64,000 bases of DNA. It comes from Rhodospirillaceae bacterium (GTDB lineage: Bacteria; Pseudomonadota; Gammaproteobacteria; Steroidobacterales; Rariloculaceae). This document shows positions 24,986-35,900 of this stretch, piece after piece. The translations under genes and the position numbers were made by a program. The notes beneath the pieces are model-generated. The model did not search any database. It was not told the origin of the DNA and saw nothing but the letters and a program-made list of their open reading frames with translations. Position 1 is the stretch's first letter, and each line of letters starts with the position of its first letter. The DNA is taken from positions 1 to 64,000 of the forward strand of contig PBDA01000060.1 of assembly GCA_002718345.1 (NCBI GenBank), read 5' to 3'.

Positions 24986-26726
24986 GTTCCATTTTCTTCG
25001 TCCATTTTGGTTATTTTGCTTGCCAATTGGTATCTGGTTGATATGGAAACTAGCAGTAAGAAGTGGAGGCAAAGGTCGCTGGCATGAATTAGTTGATGAT
25101 GCCCTTAAACCTTTCGTACTGACTACGCCTGATTTGAGTTCAAGAGTTCATCATTGGCTAACCGGTGCTGCTATGACTACGTGGTTATTGGCCACCTTAG
25201 CACTTGCCGGGCCTACATGGGAGCGTTTACCTGTTCCTGCTTTTCGTCCTTCCGAAGCGTTGGTAATTTCTTTGGATTTGTCACGATCTATGGATGCGAG
25301 CGACCTACAACCAACCAGATTAACTCAGGCTAAACTTAAGCTTCTATCTCTCTTGGAGCATCGAACCACGGGGCAGACCGGTTTAGTCGTTTTTTCAGCG
25401 CACGCTTTTACAGTAACTCCCCTGACTACAGATACTGAAACCATTTCAGCATTAGTATCAAGTCTCACCAGTGACATTATGCCCAGCCGCGGAAGCTATC
25501 CAGAGGCCGGACTAACTCGCGCAGTTCAAATTATGCGTCAGACTGGTATGAATCAGGGTGAGGTTTTGCTAATGACAGACTCTGCAGTTTCTCCAAGATT
25601 GGAGGATTTGGCACAAGAATTTCGCGATGCTGGTTTCACATTGCATGTAATGGCAATTGGTACTGAAGAAGGTGGGCCAATAGCCCAACCGCGTGGTGGG
25701 TTTCTAACAGACAATGTTGGTGAAGTTGTTGTAAGCCAGGTTGATCACAGGGCTTTGCAGCAATTAGCAACTTTGGGTGGTGGGCGGTTTGTGAGCCTTA
25801 CTCCTGATGATCGGGATTTAGAATATCTGTTTTCGGACTCTTCATCGTCGATCATCGAAAATTCTGATAGTAGCGATTTGCAAACAGATATTTGGCGTGA
25901 TCAAGGGCCATGGCTTTCACTTATATTGCTTCCAATTCTAGCCCTCAGTTTTAGGCGTGGCTGGATTGCTCTATTGGTGATTGGAATTGTTCTGCCCGGC
26001 CAGCAGACAGAAGCACTTACTTGGCAGGATTTATGGTTGCGGCCTGATCAACAGGGTCAAATTGCTTTTGATGTTGAAGAGCACGAGAGAGCTGCTGAAC
26101 TTTTTCAAAACCTAGAATGGTTGGCAGCTGCCCAATATAGAGCTGGCGATTTCGCAGCTAGTGCGTCATCGTTAGAAAATATTGATACAGCGGAAGCTAA
26201 TTATAATCGTGGTAATGCTCTTGCAAGGGCTGGAGCAATTCCACAGGCTATCGAGGCTTATGAACGGGCTATTGAGCTTGAGCCTGAGCATGATGATGCA
26301 ATATTTAATCGTGACCTTTTGTTGGAACAAGAGCAATCAGAGTCGCCGAACCAAGAAGGACAGCAAGGTGGAAATTCAGAGGAGGATTCCACAAATGATG
26401 GGGAGCAAGAATCTCAGGGCGACTCACAACAATCACAGGAGGGGGCAAGCCCTGAAACTGGAGAGGGTGCTGATTCCCAAGACTCGGAAGACCCTGAACA
26501 AGTTGCTGAATCTGATCAGGAGGACTTGATAGAGGGCACACCACTTCCTACTCCTGGAGAGCTTGAAGAATGGGCATCTGAGCAGGCAGCCGATCAATGG
26601 TTAAGACGAATACCGCAAGACCCGGGAGGATTGCTTCGAAGAAAGTTTCTTTATCAATACCAGAGATTGGGAATTGACCAGGATGGCAATTATGTTTGGC
26701 CAGGTGATGAGGAAGAGCCATGGTGA
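24978..26726 (+). CDS. batB: VWA plus TPR protein, BatB-BatC fusion
   Basis: A 582-residue protein combining functions that are two genes (batB, batC) in some bacteria. Residues 1-330 give membrane helices around a VWA domain with MIDAS DLSRS (Asp100, Ser102, Ser104) and LLMTDSAVSP. A TPR segment follows (AEANYNRGNALARAGAIPQ, then AIELEPEHDDAIFNRDLLLEQ, about 410-450). After that comes a strongly acidic, Gln/Ser/Glu-rich stretch of roughly 70 residues (about 450-520), and a short conserved tail (WLRRIPQDPGGLLRRKF) typical of BatC/BatB fusions. It overlaps both neighbours. Confidence 0.93.
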   Translation: MGEFHFLRPFWLFCLPIGIWLIWKLAVRSGGKGRWHELVDDALKPFVLTTPDLSSRVHHWLTGAAMTTWLLATLALAGPTWERLPVPAFRPSEALVISLDLSRSMDASDLQPTRLTQAKLKLLSLLEHRTTGQTGLVVFSAHAFTVTPLTTDTETISALVSSLTSDIMPSRGSYPEAGLTRAVQIMRQTGMNQGEVLLMTDSAVSPRLEDLAQEFRDAGFTLHVMAIGTEEGGPIAQPRGGFLTDNVGEVVVSQVDHRALQQLATLGGGRFVSLTPDDRDLEYLFSDSSSSIIENSDSSDLQTDIWRDQGPWLSLILLPILALSFRRGWIALLVIGIVLPGQQTEALTWQDLWLRPDQQGQIAFDVEEHERAAELFQNLEWLAAAQYRAGDFAASASSLENIDTAEANYNRGNALARAGAIPQAIEAYERAIELEPEHDDAIFNRDLLLEQEQSESPNQEGQQGGNSEEDSTNDGEQESQGDSQQSQEGASPETGEGADSQDSEDPEQVAESDQEDLIEGTPLPTPGELEEWASEQAADQWLRRIPQDPGGLLRRKFLYQYQRLGIDQDGNYVWPGDEEEPW

Positions 26727-28375
26727 CCAAAAGTTCAATTGCTATTTTTTTGCTTGGATGCTTGTTTGTTTTAAGACTTTCAGCGCAGGATTATGTATTG
26801 AATGCTAGTGTTGATCGTCCAACAGTTAATGAAAATGAATCATTTACCTATATATTGCATGTTCAGAGTCAGGTGAATGTTGAGCCAGATTTAAGTCCCT
26901 TGTCTGATGAGTTTGAGATTCTTCAGCGAAGCAGAAACACGAGCATTCAGATGATCAATGGTGCGACTTCACAACTTACTGAGTGGCGCATTCAACTTAT
27001 GCCTCTATCTATAGGGGATTTTGTTATTCCGTCAATACAGTTAGCTGGTGCTTCTTCCAATCCAGTAGCAATAGAAGTATTGCCTGCTGTAGCTGGTGAT
27101 ACGCCTGGCGAAATTTTTTTAGAAGTAGAAATTGCTCCATCGAAAGTTTATGTCCAATCACAGGTTATTTACACACTTAGGCTTTTTCGGGCGGTGAATA
27201 CAGGGCGCTCAAGCCTAACTACACCAGAGATAGCTGGAGTTGAGGCTATCATAGTTCCGCTTGGTGAGGATCGAGAGTATCGAACCTTAAGAAATGATAG
27301 AGATTTTGTTGTTTTGGAGCGTCAGTATGCGATCTTCCCTCAGGTGGCCGGTGAATTGACTATAGAGCCGGTAACATTTGAAGCAGTTGTTATAACAGCT
27401 TCGGGTTTATCAAGTCTTCAGCGTTTTCGCTCAGGTGCTTTGGATTTGTTTGTAGAAAATGCTGTTGCACCACCTCAGGAATACCCAGATGCATCTTGGT
27501 TGCCAGCTAGTGCCCTAACCCTTTCTGAGGAATGGAGCGATGATCCGGAGCAGTTTAACTTAGGTGTTCCTCAGACTCGCACTTTGTTGGTAGAAGCTGA
27601 GGGATTATTGGAAACGCAACTTCCCGAGTTATCAATGCTGCGAACAGAAGGAGTTCGTCAGTATGCTGATCAGCCTGAGTTAAATCGGGAAATGGGGTCT
27701 GGTGGTATTTATGCATCCCGCACAGAGCGCTTTGCAGTAATAGCACAATCACCTGGGGAAATTACAATTCCTGCTGTTGAGTTGCCTTGGTTTAACGTTG
27801 TGGACGGAGTATGGGAAGTAGCTAGTCTAAACCCTAGGGTCTCAATGGTCTTCGACAGTGAATCTACATTTAGTCTTCCGTCAGCAGACCAATTACAGGT
27901 GGCTGATACAGAACTTATTGCTGGCAATGAGCAATTATGGAAAATGATTAGCGCAGTTTTGTTAGGGATTTGGCTTTTAACATTAGCTGTTTTTCGTTTT
28001 GGTTGGATAGATCAAAAATCAATCCCTACGAAAAAAGCTGAAAACATGAAGCCAAATGCAATGCCTAACCAAAGTCAATTACTTAGGGGAATTCGCGCGG
28101 CTTGCGCCAAAAATGATCCACAGACAGCGAGAGATTTATTGTTAGATTGGGCTGAGAAGTTTGTAGTTGGAAACCCTAGAACTTTAGGGCACTTAGCATC
28201 TCAGGTATCAGGAGAATTTTCTGAGGCTATATCTGCTTTGGAAAAAAGCCTCTACGGTCCGGATACCGGAGGATGGAATGGAGCATCTTTAGCGAATGCG
28301 CTTAAAGGACTTAGACAATTAGAGTCAAAGAATAACGATGTAAGTAAAGAGGTATTACAACCCCTTTATAAGTAA
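26720..28375 (+). CDS. batD: BatD-like secreted/membrane protein
   Basis: A 551-residue protein with a signal peptide (IAIFLLGCLFVLRLSAQ), a periplasmic region of immunoglobulin-like beta domains starting with VLNASVDRPTVNENESFTY, one membrane helix near residues 410-428 (MISAVLLGIWLLTLAVF) and a cytoplasmic helical tail. The opening and the W-x-P/E-R-F-A-V block (TERFAVIAQSPGEITIP) match the BatD (BatD-like 'oxygen tolerance') family. It closes the operon, starting 7 bases inside the previous gene. No clear terminator follows. Confidence 0.92.
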   Translation: MVTKSSIAIFLLGCLFVLRLSAQDYVLNASVDRPTVNENESFTYILHVQSQVNVEPDLSPLSDEFEILQRSRNTSIQMINGATSQLTEWRIQLMPLSIGDFVIPSIQLAGASSNPVAIEVLPAVAGDTPGEIFLEVEIAPSKVYVQSQVIYTLRLFRAVNTGRSSLTTPEIAGVEAIIVPLGEDREYRTLRNDRDFVVLERQYAIFPQVAGELTIEPVTFEAVVITASGLSSLQRFRSGALDLFVENAVAPPQEYPDASWLPASALTLSEEWSDDPEQFNLGVPQTRTLLVEAEGLLETQLPELSMLRTEGVRQYADQPELNREMGSGGIYASRTERFAVIAQSPGEITIPAVELPWFNVVDGVWEVASLNPRVSMVFDSESTFSLPSADQLQVADTELIAGNEQLWKMISAVLLGIWLLTLAVFRFGWIDQKSIPTKKAENMKPNAMPNQSQLLRGIRAACAKNDPQTARDLLLDWAEKFVVGNPRTLGHLASQVSGEFSEAISALEKSLYGPDTGGWNGASLANALKGLRQLESKNNDVSKEVLQPLYK

Positions 28376-28401
28376 AGATTATCAATCGTCAGTTCTTTTT
28401 T

Positions 28402-28821
28402 TCACCAATGCCCAATATTTTCCATTGACGACCATGGTTCTTGAATCGGTAGTGGCTCTCCTTTTTGAAGAAGTTCCACTGAGATATTATCTGGTGATCG
28501 TATGAAGGCCATTCGTCCATCTCTTGGCGGACGGTTAATTACCACTCCAGAATTCATTAATTTTTGGCAAGTGGTATAGATATTTTGCACTTCGTAAGCA
28601 ACATGCCCAAAGTTTCGGCCTTCATCATAAGGTTCTGGGTCCCAGTTATAGGTCAATTCAAGAGGACATTCTTCCTGACCTTCTGGTGCAACAAAGATCA
28701 AGCTGAATCGCCCCTCTTCATAGTCATCGTGTCTTGTCTTTTTTAGTCCAAGTTTTTTGCAATAAAAATCCAAGGATTTTTCAAGATCACTTACTCGAAC
28801 CATAGTGTGAAGGTAGCGCAT
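28402..28821 (-). CDS. gloA: lactoylglutathione lyase (glyoxalase I)
   Basis: A 139-residue glyoxalase I. It converts the hemithioacetal of methylglyoxal and glutathione to S-lactoylglutathione in the cytoplasm. The four metal ligands are recognisable: His5 in LHTMVRV, a Glu in [10 protein letters not shown], His in GHVAYEV and Glu in ISVELLQ. The substrate loop FYCKKLGLK is standard. Length matches the short, Ni-type bacterial enzyme. It converges with batD across 26 bases. Confidence 0.95.
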   Translation of the reverse strand: MRYLHTMVRVSDLEKSLDFYCKKLGLKKTRHDDYEEGRFSLIFVAPEGQEECPLELTYNWDPEPYDEGRNFGHVAYEVQNIYTTCQKLMNSGVVINRPPRDGRMAFIRSPDNISVELLQKGEPLPIQEPWSSMENIGHW

Positions 28822-28847
28822 GATTTCAGTCTCCCTAGCAGAACAAT

Positions 28848-30287
28848 CTAATCTTGCTGTAGCTCTATTCGAATATCAATTCTACGGTTTCTAGCTCTTC
28901 CCTGGGATGTTTCATTATTTGCGATGGGACGCGTCTGACCATACCCAACAGAACTGACTCTAAATACTTCGATACCAAAAATCGTGGTTAGATAATCACC
29001 GACAGACTGAGCGCGAGATCTCGAAAGTCTTAAGTTAGCTTGGCTTCCGCCGTAGGAATCAGTATGGCCTTCAATAACGATACGAGACCTAGGAAAAGTT
29101 TCTAGTGCGTCATGAACTTTCTCTAATAATTCACTATGGGTTGGATTGATATTTGATTCACCTGAGCTAAACGTTAACCCTACAAGTCTAATTAGAATAT
29201 TATTACCTTCTCGTGTAACCTGAGCCTCTTCACGAGAGAACATGGTTTCTATTCTAGTAATTCTTGCTCGTAATTGTTCTTCCGCCTCTAGTCTTTGAAC
29301 TAATAGAATATACTCTTCAGAAGCGTTATTGATTTGATTATCTAACTCGCTTATTTCCTCTTCCAAACTACCAATTTGTCTTCTGCTATTTTCTAAATCC
29401 TCAATAAGCTGCATTTCTCGTTGACGTGCAACTTGTATATCTGAGATTAATGTTAGGGTTGCTAGCTCTGTTCCAGAATCTAGCTGTATGACGCTACCCG
29501 TTGAATCTGCAAGACGAGTCAGTTGTTCTTCATGGGCTAAAATTATATCTTCAGCAGTTCCATTGTCATTACGCAAATCTGTAATTTGTTTGGTTATATA
29601 TGCAGCATGTCTTGCTTCATAATTTGCTTGCTCTATCAGGCTAAGGGGCAACTCCATTTCATAACGATTCTCATTGATAGCCTGTTCGGCTTGTTCAAGT
29701 AGTATTTGTGCTCTCTCATAAGTTCTTGGTGAGTTTTGTGGCACACGATCTCGTTCTGCTTGGGCTAGTAAAGCACGAGTTTGACTAAGATATTGGGCTT
29801 TTATAGCTACTAGTTCTGCTTCTCGAAATAATATTTCGGCATTGTTGGCAAAGGCTTGAGCATTATTGTCATCACTAGCTTCAAGTCTTAGGACTGCATT
29901 GTTAAGTGCTTCTTCAGCATCTGACCATATTTCCGCAGCAAAATTATCGGCTCTGACCTCCAAGGCGTCATCTCTGCTTTCAATGAGTGTGTTGAAAGCA
30001 ATACTTGCTTCTCGCGCGGCAGTTGCAGCTCCATTTAGCGAGTTAACTGCATCCGCTAGACTGGTTTGTATACGATCATTATCTCGCCCACGGGCAAGAT
30101 CGTTTGCGGCATCTGCATAAGCTTCTAGGCCATCACTATATCCACGTGGAGCGAGCATAGGCGCATTGGCAGACTGAGCTGCCTCTAGCGCCTCATCTGC
30201 AGCCTGAAAAAGACTGCTTCTCAGATCCTGCGCAAAGCCAAATTGAGCCAGTGTTATACCAGAAATCAACAAAACCCATCTTCGCAT
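28848..30287 (-). CDS. OmpA-family protein with long coiled-coil region
   Basis: About 479 residues from ATG 30287, which yields a signal peptide [20 protein letters not shown]; a start at 30317 would put ten polar residues ahead of it and has no better ribosome site. Residues ~25-240 are rich in alanine and glutamate (DUF4398-like helical repeats), ~250-350 form a coiled coil, and the C-terminus is a peptidoglycan-binding OmpA domain ([19 protein letters not shown], then [12 protein letters not shown]). It should sit in the outer membrane or periplasm and bind the cell wall. Specific role unknown. Confidence 0.88.
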   Translation of the reverse strand: MRRWVLLISGITLAQFGFAQDLRSSLFQAADEALEAAQSANAPMLAPRGYSDGLEAYADAANDLARGRDNDRIQTSLADAVNSLNGAATAAREASIAFNTLIESRDDALEVRADNFAAEIWSDAEEALNNAVLRLEASDDNNAQAFANNAEILFREAELVAIKAQYLSQTRALLAQAERDRVPQNSPRTYERAQILLEQAEQAINENRYEMELPLSLIEQANYEARHAAYITKQITDLRNDNGTAEDIILAHEEQLTRLADSTGSVIQLDSGTELATLTLISDIQVARQREMQLIEDLENSRRQIGSLEEEISELDNQINNASEEYILLVQRLEAEEQLRARITRIETMFSREEAQVTREGNNILIRLVGLTFSSGESNINPTHSELLEKVHDALETFPRSRIVIEGHTDSYGGSQANLRLSRSRAQSVGDYLTTIFGIEVFRVSSVGYGQTRPIANNETSQGRARNRRIDIRIELQQD

Positions 30288-30349
30288 GTTATGACCGTCT
30301 TGGTTAGTTATGCCCATCTATATGTTTTACTTTAAATTTGTCAAGGATT

Positions 30350-30862
30350 TCATCCTTTCTTATAGCTTATTGCAATTAGGGTAAACGAGGTTTTTCCCTC
30401 GGGAGTCTTAACATTTATCTTTTCATTAAGAGATTTTCCCATAACAGCAATTCCAAGAGGAGAATCCATGCTGATATTCTCTTCTTTAAAGTCAAACTCA
30501 TCAGGGCCTACTAGCCGATATTTTCTAATTTGATCCTGATTATCAGATAGCGTAAACCAAGCACCAAAATAAACTTTTTCCTGGTTACTAGGAGTAGTGT
30601 TGATCACATTTATGCTTTCAAGACGTTTTCTTAGATAACGAATGCGTCGATCGATCTCACCAAGTTGTTTTTTGCCATAAATATAATCAGCATTTTCAGA
30701 TCGATCGCCTTGAGCTGCAGCCTCAGCTACTACAAGAGTTATTTCTGGTCTTTTTCGGCGCCATAAGAACTGTAACTCTTTTTCTAAGGCGGCCGCACCC
30801 TCAGGTGTTATGTATTTAGAGCTTTGTGGTTGTGGTGGTTTATAACGTCCCATAAGACGCAT
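30350..30862 (-). CDS. greB: transcript cleavage factor GreB
   Basis: A 170-residue Gre factor that rescues backtracked RNA polymerase by stimulating transcript cleavage. The N-terminal coiled coil holds the conserved loop acidic residues in GDRSENADYIYGKKQLGEIDRRIRYL, and the C-terminal FKBP-like domain has LVGPDEFD and SPLGIAVMGK. The WRRKRPEI segment is of the GreB rather than GreA type. An internal ATG at 30853 is an alternative start. It diverges from lipA across 51 bases. Confidence 0.95.
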   Translation of the reverse strand: MRLMGRYKPPQPQSSKYITPEGAAALEKELQFLWRRKRPEITLVVAEAAAQGDRSENADYIYGKKQLGEIDRRIRYLRKRLESINVINTTPSNQEKVYFGAWFTLSDNQDQIRKYRLVGPDEFDFKEENISMDSPLGIAVMGKSLNEKINVKTPEGKTSFTLIAISYKKG

Positions 30863-30913
30863 CTTGTAAAGCGTGAGATAATTTATATTCTAACAAGTTA
30901 ATATTTAATCCTC

Positions 30914-31900
30914 ATGAAAGAGTTTTGCGGCATACCAGTTGTAAAGAGTGGTAAAAAATACCAAACCACTGAAGGCATCACTGCCATTAAAAATGGAATA
31001 AAGGAACCTAATACAGATACCCATGACTTTGTATTACCAAAACCTTCATGGCTCAAGGCTCCCATTCCGTCTGGGAAGGGATATGGACGTGTTAAAGAGA
31101 TTGTTCGGGAGAATCAACTTTCTACGGTTTGTGAGGAGTCAATATGCCCAAATATTGGGGAGTGTTGGTCAAGCGGCACGGCAACACTCATGCTGATGGG
31201 TTCTGTATGCACAAGAGCGTGTAGATTCTGCGCGGTAGACACAGGAAACCCTGGTGGTTGGTTAGATCTTGATGAGCCAAAAAATGCAGCTCGCTCGGTA
31301 CAGCTTATGGGGTTGAAGTATGTTGTTTTGACATCAGTGGATCGTGATGATTTGCCAGATGGTGGTGCAGCACACTATGCCGATTGTGTTAAGGAAATAA
31401 AAAAGCTTTGTCCTAACACTAAAGTGGAAGCTTTGACCCCAGATTTTTCAGGCCAAATTGACAGTATTAAATGTTTACTTGATTCAGGGTTGGATGTTTT
31501 TGCTCAAAATGTAGAGACTGTTAAACGTTTGACGCGAGCAGTTCGTGATCCAAGGGCTGGTTACAAGCAAACTCTGACAGTTCTTTCTCGAGCAAAGAAG
31601 TACCGTCCTGAGGTCTTGACCAAAACTAGCCTCATGTTGGGTTTAGGAGAAATAGAGACCGAGGTTAGAGAAACTCTAGAGGATTTACGCAAAAAAGATG
31701 TGGATATTGTGACTCTTGGTCAGTATCTTCAGCCGACTAAAAATCATCTTCCAGTTAAACGGTATGTTTCGCCTGTTGAATTTGAGAAATATCGAAAATG
31801 GGGTATTGAGTTAGGGTTTATGGAACTTGTTGCTGGCCCTTTAGTTCGTTCAAGTTACCGGGCTGACAGGGTTTTTGAAATGAATAATGTAGGTTTATGA
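30914..31900 (+). CDS. lipA: lipoyl synthase
   Basis: A 328-residue radical-SAM enzyme that inserts two sulfurs into octanoyl groups on lipoyl domains. The auxiliary cluster cysteines Cys73, Cys78 and Cys84 ([13 protein letters not shown]) and the radical-SAM cluster Cys99, Cys103 and Cys106 (CTRACRFC) are all present, as is the C-terminal RSSYRAD with the serine that ligates the auxiliary cluster. Length is normal. LipB is not adjacent. Confidence 0.97.
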   Translation: MKEFCGIPVVKSGKKYQTTEGITAIKNGIKEPNTDTHDFVLPKPSWLKAPIPSGKGYGRVKEIVRENQLSTVCEESICPNIGECWSSGTATLMLMGSVCTRACRFCAVDTGNPGGWLDLDEPKNAARSVQLMGLKYVVLTSVDRDDLPDGGAAHYADCVKEIKKLCPNTKVEALTPDFSGQIDSIKCLLDSGLDVFAQNVETVKRLTRAVRDPRAGYKQTLTVLSRAKKYRPEVLTKTSLMLGLGEIETEVRETLEDLRKKDVDIVTLGQYLQPTKNHLPVKRYVSPVEFEKYRKWGIELGFMELVAGPLVRSSYRADRVFEMNNVGL

Positions 31901-31942
31901 CATAGCTTTTAGTTTTTTCCATGGAGGCGTTGCAGCAAAGTA

Positions 31943-32917
31943 ATGATTGAATTTTTAATTGAATATGGTCTTTTTCTGGCAAAATTTGGAACCCTCGCGA
32001 TACTTATCATGGTAGTAGTAGGGTTCATTGCGGGATTAGCCAAACGGGATAAGCATGATGATGGCCTGATTGTGGAACATCTTAATAAGAAGTTAGAGTC
32101 CTTAGGAGATGTTGTACGACAGTCAGTGCTCGGAAAAGAGCAGCTTAAGCAAGCTGCTAAAGAAAGAAAAAAAGAAAGCAAAGAGTTTGCAAAAAAAGGG
32201 TCTCAACGTCATCGAGTTTATGTTATAGACTTCAAAGGTGATATTAGAGCTACAGCAACTTCCTCTTTACGTAAAGAAATCTCCGCAATACTTTCTGTTG
32301 CTGAAAAGGACGATCAGGTTCTTGTTCGATTGGAGAATTCTGGAGGAACTGTCCATGAACACGGGCTGGCAGCCTCTCAACTTTTGAGAATTAAGGATAA
32401 AGGAATTCCTTTGACAGTTTCTGTCGATAAAGTAGCAGCAAGTGGAGGTTATCTTATGGCCTGCATAGCAAATCATATTATTGCTGCGCCGTTTGCAATT
32501 ATTGGCTCGATAGGGGTTATTGCTCAGCTGCCTAATTTTCATCGATTACTAGAAAAAAAGGGAGTTGATTTTGAGCAGGTCACTGCTGGTAGATACAAGC
32601 GCACATTAACGATGTTTGGAAAAAACACAGATGAAGATAGAGATAAGCTCCAAGAAGAGATAGAAGATGTTCACACACTTTTCAAGGAGCAAATCACGAG
32701 TCATCGGCCAAAAATTGATTTGAATCGCATTGCTACTGGAGAGCACTGGTATGGCATAAGAGCGCTAGAGTTAGGGTTGATTGATGAGATTCGAACCAGT
32801 GATGATTTTTTAAATGACGTTGCTTCTGATGCTGATTTATATCGCATAACATACAAGCGCAAAAAAACTTTACCCGAACGCTTGCTTGGTGGAGCTGAGA
32901 CATTGCTAAATCGATGA
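31943..32917 (+). CDS. sohB: SohB-type inner-membrane serine protease
   Basis: A 324-residue signal-peptide-peptidase A family protease. An N-terminal membrane helix (about 10-33) is followed by a charged linker (KQAAKERKKESKEF) and the S49 protease domain. The Ser-Lys dyad is Ser167 in VAASGGYLMA and Lys219 in AGRYKRTLTMFG. SohB is thought to act in the periplasm on membrane or signal-peptide fragments. It follows lipA by 42 bases and converges with the 5-oxoprolinase gene. Confidence 0.93.
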   Translation: MIEFLIEYGLFLAKFGTLAILIMVVVGFIAGLAKRDKHDDGLIVEHLNKKLESLGDVVRQSVLGKEQLKQAAKERKKESKEFAKKGSQRHRVYVIDFKGDIRATATSSLRKEISAILSVAEKDDQVLVRLENSGGTVHEHGLAASQLLRIKDKGIPLTVSVDKVAASGGYLMACIANHIIAAPFAIIGSIGVIAQLPNFHRLLEKKGVDFEQVTAGRYKRTLTMFGKNTDEDRDKLQEEIEDVHTLFKEQITSHRPKIDLNRIATGEHWYGIRALELGLIDEIRTSDDFLNDVASDADLYRITYKRKKTLPERLLGGAETLLNR

Positions 32918-32928
32918 GATTTTTCCTC

Positions 32929-35900
32929 TCAACCGGCTCTGCCGTAACCCCCTCCGCCCGGTGTTTCAATGATAAAACGATCTCCTGAATCAACTGAGAC
33001 TTCTGCTGTAGCTGAAAGTTTTTCGGTGTTATTCCTGGATTTTCGAATAATATAATTTTTACCTGCTTTGCCATTTTCAGCGTTGGCTAAACCTAAAGGT
33101 GGTATCTGTCTGCGATTTGACAGAATAGAGGCTTGCATTGGCTCAAGAAAGAGGATTTCTCGTCTCACACCATCACCCCCATTATTTGTCCCACGTCCAC
33201 CTGATCCTTTTTTAATTTCAAACTTTTCTATACGAATGGGATAGCGGGACTCAAGTACTTCGGTATCTGTAAGGCGTGAGTTAGTCATATGAGTTTGCAC
33301 AGCGCTTGCACCATTAAAATCAGGGCCAGCGCCCGCACCTCCACATATAGTTTCGTAGTACTGATAATTTTCATTACCAAATGTGAAGTTATTCATTGTT
33401 CCTTGAGAACCAGCACATGCACCTAGCGCTGCTAGCAGAGCATCTGTAATACATTGAGAAGTCTCAACATTTCCTGCGACGACAGGCGCTGGATAGTGTG
33501 GGTTCAAAAGATTCATCTCAGGAATCCGAATGGTTATTGGCCGCAGACAACCATCATTTAGAGGAATGTTTTCCTCTACTAATGTTCGAAATACGTATAA
33601 AACTGCGGCCCTAACAACTGATTTAGGCGCATTAAAATTGCTAGAACTTTGGGGTGAAGTGCCATTGAAATCAACTATTGCTGTACCTTTTTCTTTGTTC
33701 ACCTGAATTGAAACATTAATATGTTCTTGGTTATCCATTTCTATACGCCAGCTTCCACTATTTAGTCTATTGATTGCTTTTCTTACGCAGTCCTCGGCGT
33801 TTTTTTTAATATGCTTCATATAGGCTTGTACAACTTCTAGCCCAAAACGTTGTGTCATGTTTTGTAATTCCATAACACCTTTGTTATTCGCAGCTACCTG
33901 GGCCTTCAAATCTGCAATATTTTGATCTGGATTTCGAGCTGGGTAAGAACCACTACTTAAAATCTTTCTTATATCGTTTTCCAGAAAAACGCCGCCACTA
34001 ACTAGTAGTTGGTTATCTATTAAAATGCCTTCTTCCTTTATGCTCTTGCTAGTAGCTGGCATAGAGCCAGGAGATTTTCCGCCAATGTCTGCATGGTGAG
34101 CACGACAGGCAACAAAAAATTCAAGCTTGGTACCTGAGTCGTTAAAAACTGGGGTTACTACGGTGATATCTGGCAGGTGAGTGCCGCCATTATAAGGAGC
34201 ATTTAAGAGGTATACGTTTCCAGCTTTAAGAGTACCGGAGTGTTTAGTAAGAACAGCTCTTACGCTTTCACCCATTGAACCAAGGTGTACTGGCATGTGC
34301 GGCGCATTTGCAATTAAATCACCAACCGCATCAAACAACGCACAAGAAAAATCTAGACGCTCTTTTATATTTATAGAGCGTGCGGTATTTTCTAACACGA
34401 TGCCCATTTGTTCAGCTATATGCATAAATAGGTTGTTAAAAATTTCCAGCATTATCGGGTCTGATTCTATTTCGAGTGATTCAGTAGCTGGCCGTGAATC
34501 AGTACGTGTTAATAGGAGATGACCAAAGCGATTGATTGTTGCTTGCCAGCCCGGATCAATAATCGTTGTAGAATTAGGCTCAACTACGATTGCAGGGCCC
34601 AAACTTTTCCATCCTGCAGCTAATTTTTTTCTCTGATAAATGGGTGTATTAATTAACTTGGAGTTAAACCAAACTCCTCTTTTAGAATCCGGTTTTGTAT
34701 CGATTTCGCCGCTATCCCAAATCGGTTCATCAGCCCTGGAGCCCTGAACAATGCCTTCAGATTCAATGCTTTCTACGATCAAAGTTTCATTGCTAACGTC
34801 AAATCCAAAGTGCTTGTTATGTAATGAGTGAAAATCTGTTGTGATATCTTTTAAATTCTTTCTGTATGCAACGGGTAGGGCTGTATCAGTTCCTTTTAGC
34901 TTAATCATTAGACGGCGAGAGAATCGAATTAAATCAGGAGGCACACCTTGTTTTTTAAAACCTTCGGTACTATTTTCTTCAATTTTTGAAAATGTACGCT
35001 CTAAACAGCGAAAAACTCCTTCCTCTAAAGGGCTTTCTATACTAGCTTGGTTTATAGAGCGCATCTCCGCTAATCCCATGCCATAAGCTGACAGTACTCC
35101 TGCCATTGGGTGAATAAAAATACTGTTCACTCCTAATGAATCAGCTACCTGACAAGCGTGTTGTCCAGCTGCCCCGCCAAAACAACATAGTGAAAAATTG
35201 GTTACATCGTGACCACGTTGAATTGAGATTTTCTTGATTGCTGTAGACATGCGCTCAACCGCGATTCGTACAAATCCTTCTGCCAGTTCTCTTTCGCTAT
35301 AATGATGGCCAATTTCTTTTTGAATCTTCTTTGAAAGTTTTGAAAAAAGTTTCAAAACAATTTTGTTATTTATTTGTAGATTGCCTTCCGGGCCAAAGAC
35401 TTTTGGAAAATAATCTGGTTGTATGCGGCCCAAAAGTACATTTGCATCTGTAATCGTTAAAGGCCCTCTGTTGCGATAGCATGCCGGTCCGGGGTTTGCT
35501 CCTGCTGATTCAGGACCAACTTGTAGTCGATTTGAGGAAAATTTTAAAATCGATCCGCCGCCAGCTGCTACGGTTTGCACTTGCATCATAGGAGCTGTGA
35601 GCCTAACACCAGCAATAATTGCTCTAGTTGTTCTTTCAAAATTCCCATTGTAGAGAGACACGTCTGTTGAGGTGCCACCCATATCAAACCCTATTAACTG
35701 TTTTAGACCAGCAGACGATGCAGTACCAACCATTCCTACAACTCCACCAGCTGGTCCTGAGAGGACGCTATCTTTACCCCGAAAAGAGCCGGCATCAGTA
35801 AGACCACCATGACTTTGCATAAAAAGAAGTGGTGAACTTTTTAGGTGATCCTGAAGTCCATTTTTAACTTGATTTATATAGGTATTAAGAATGGGAGACA

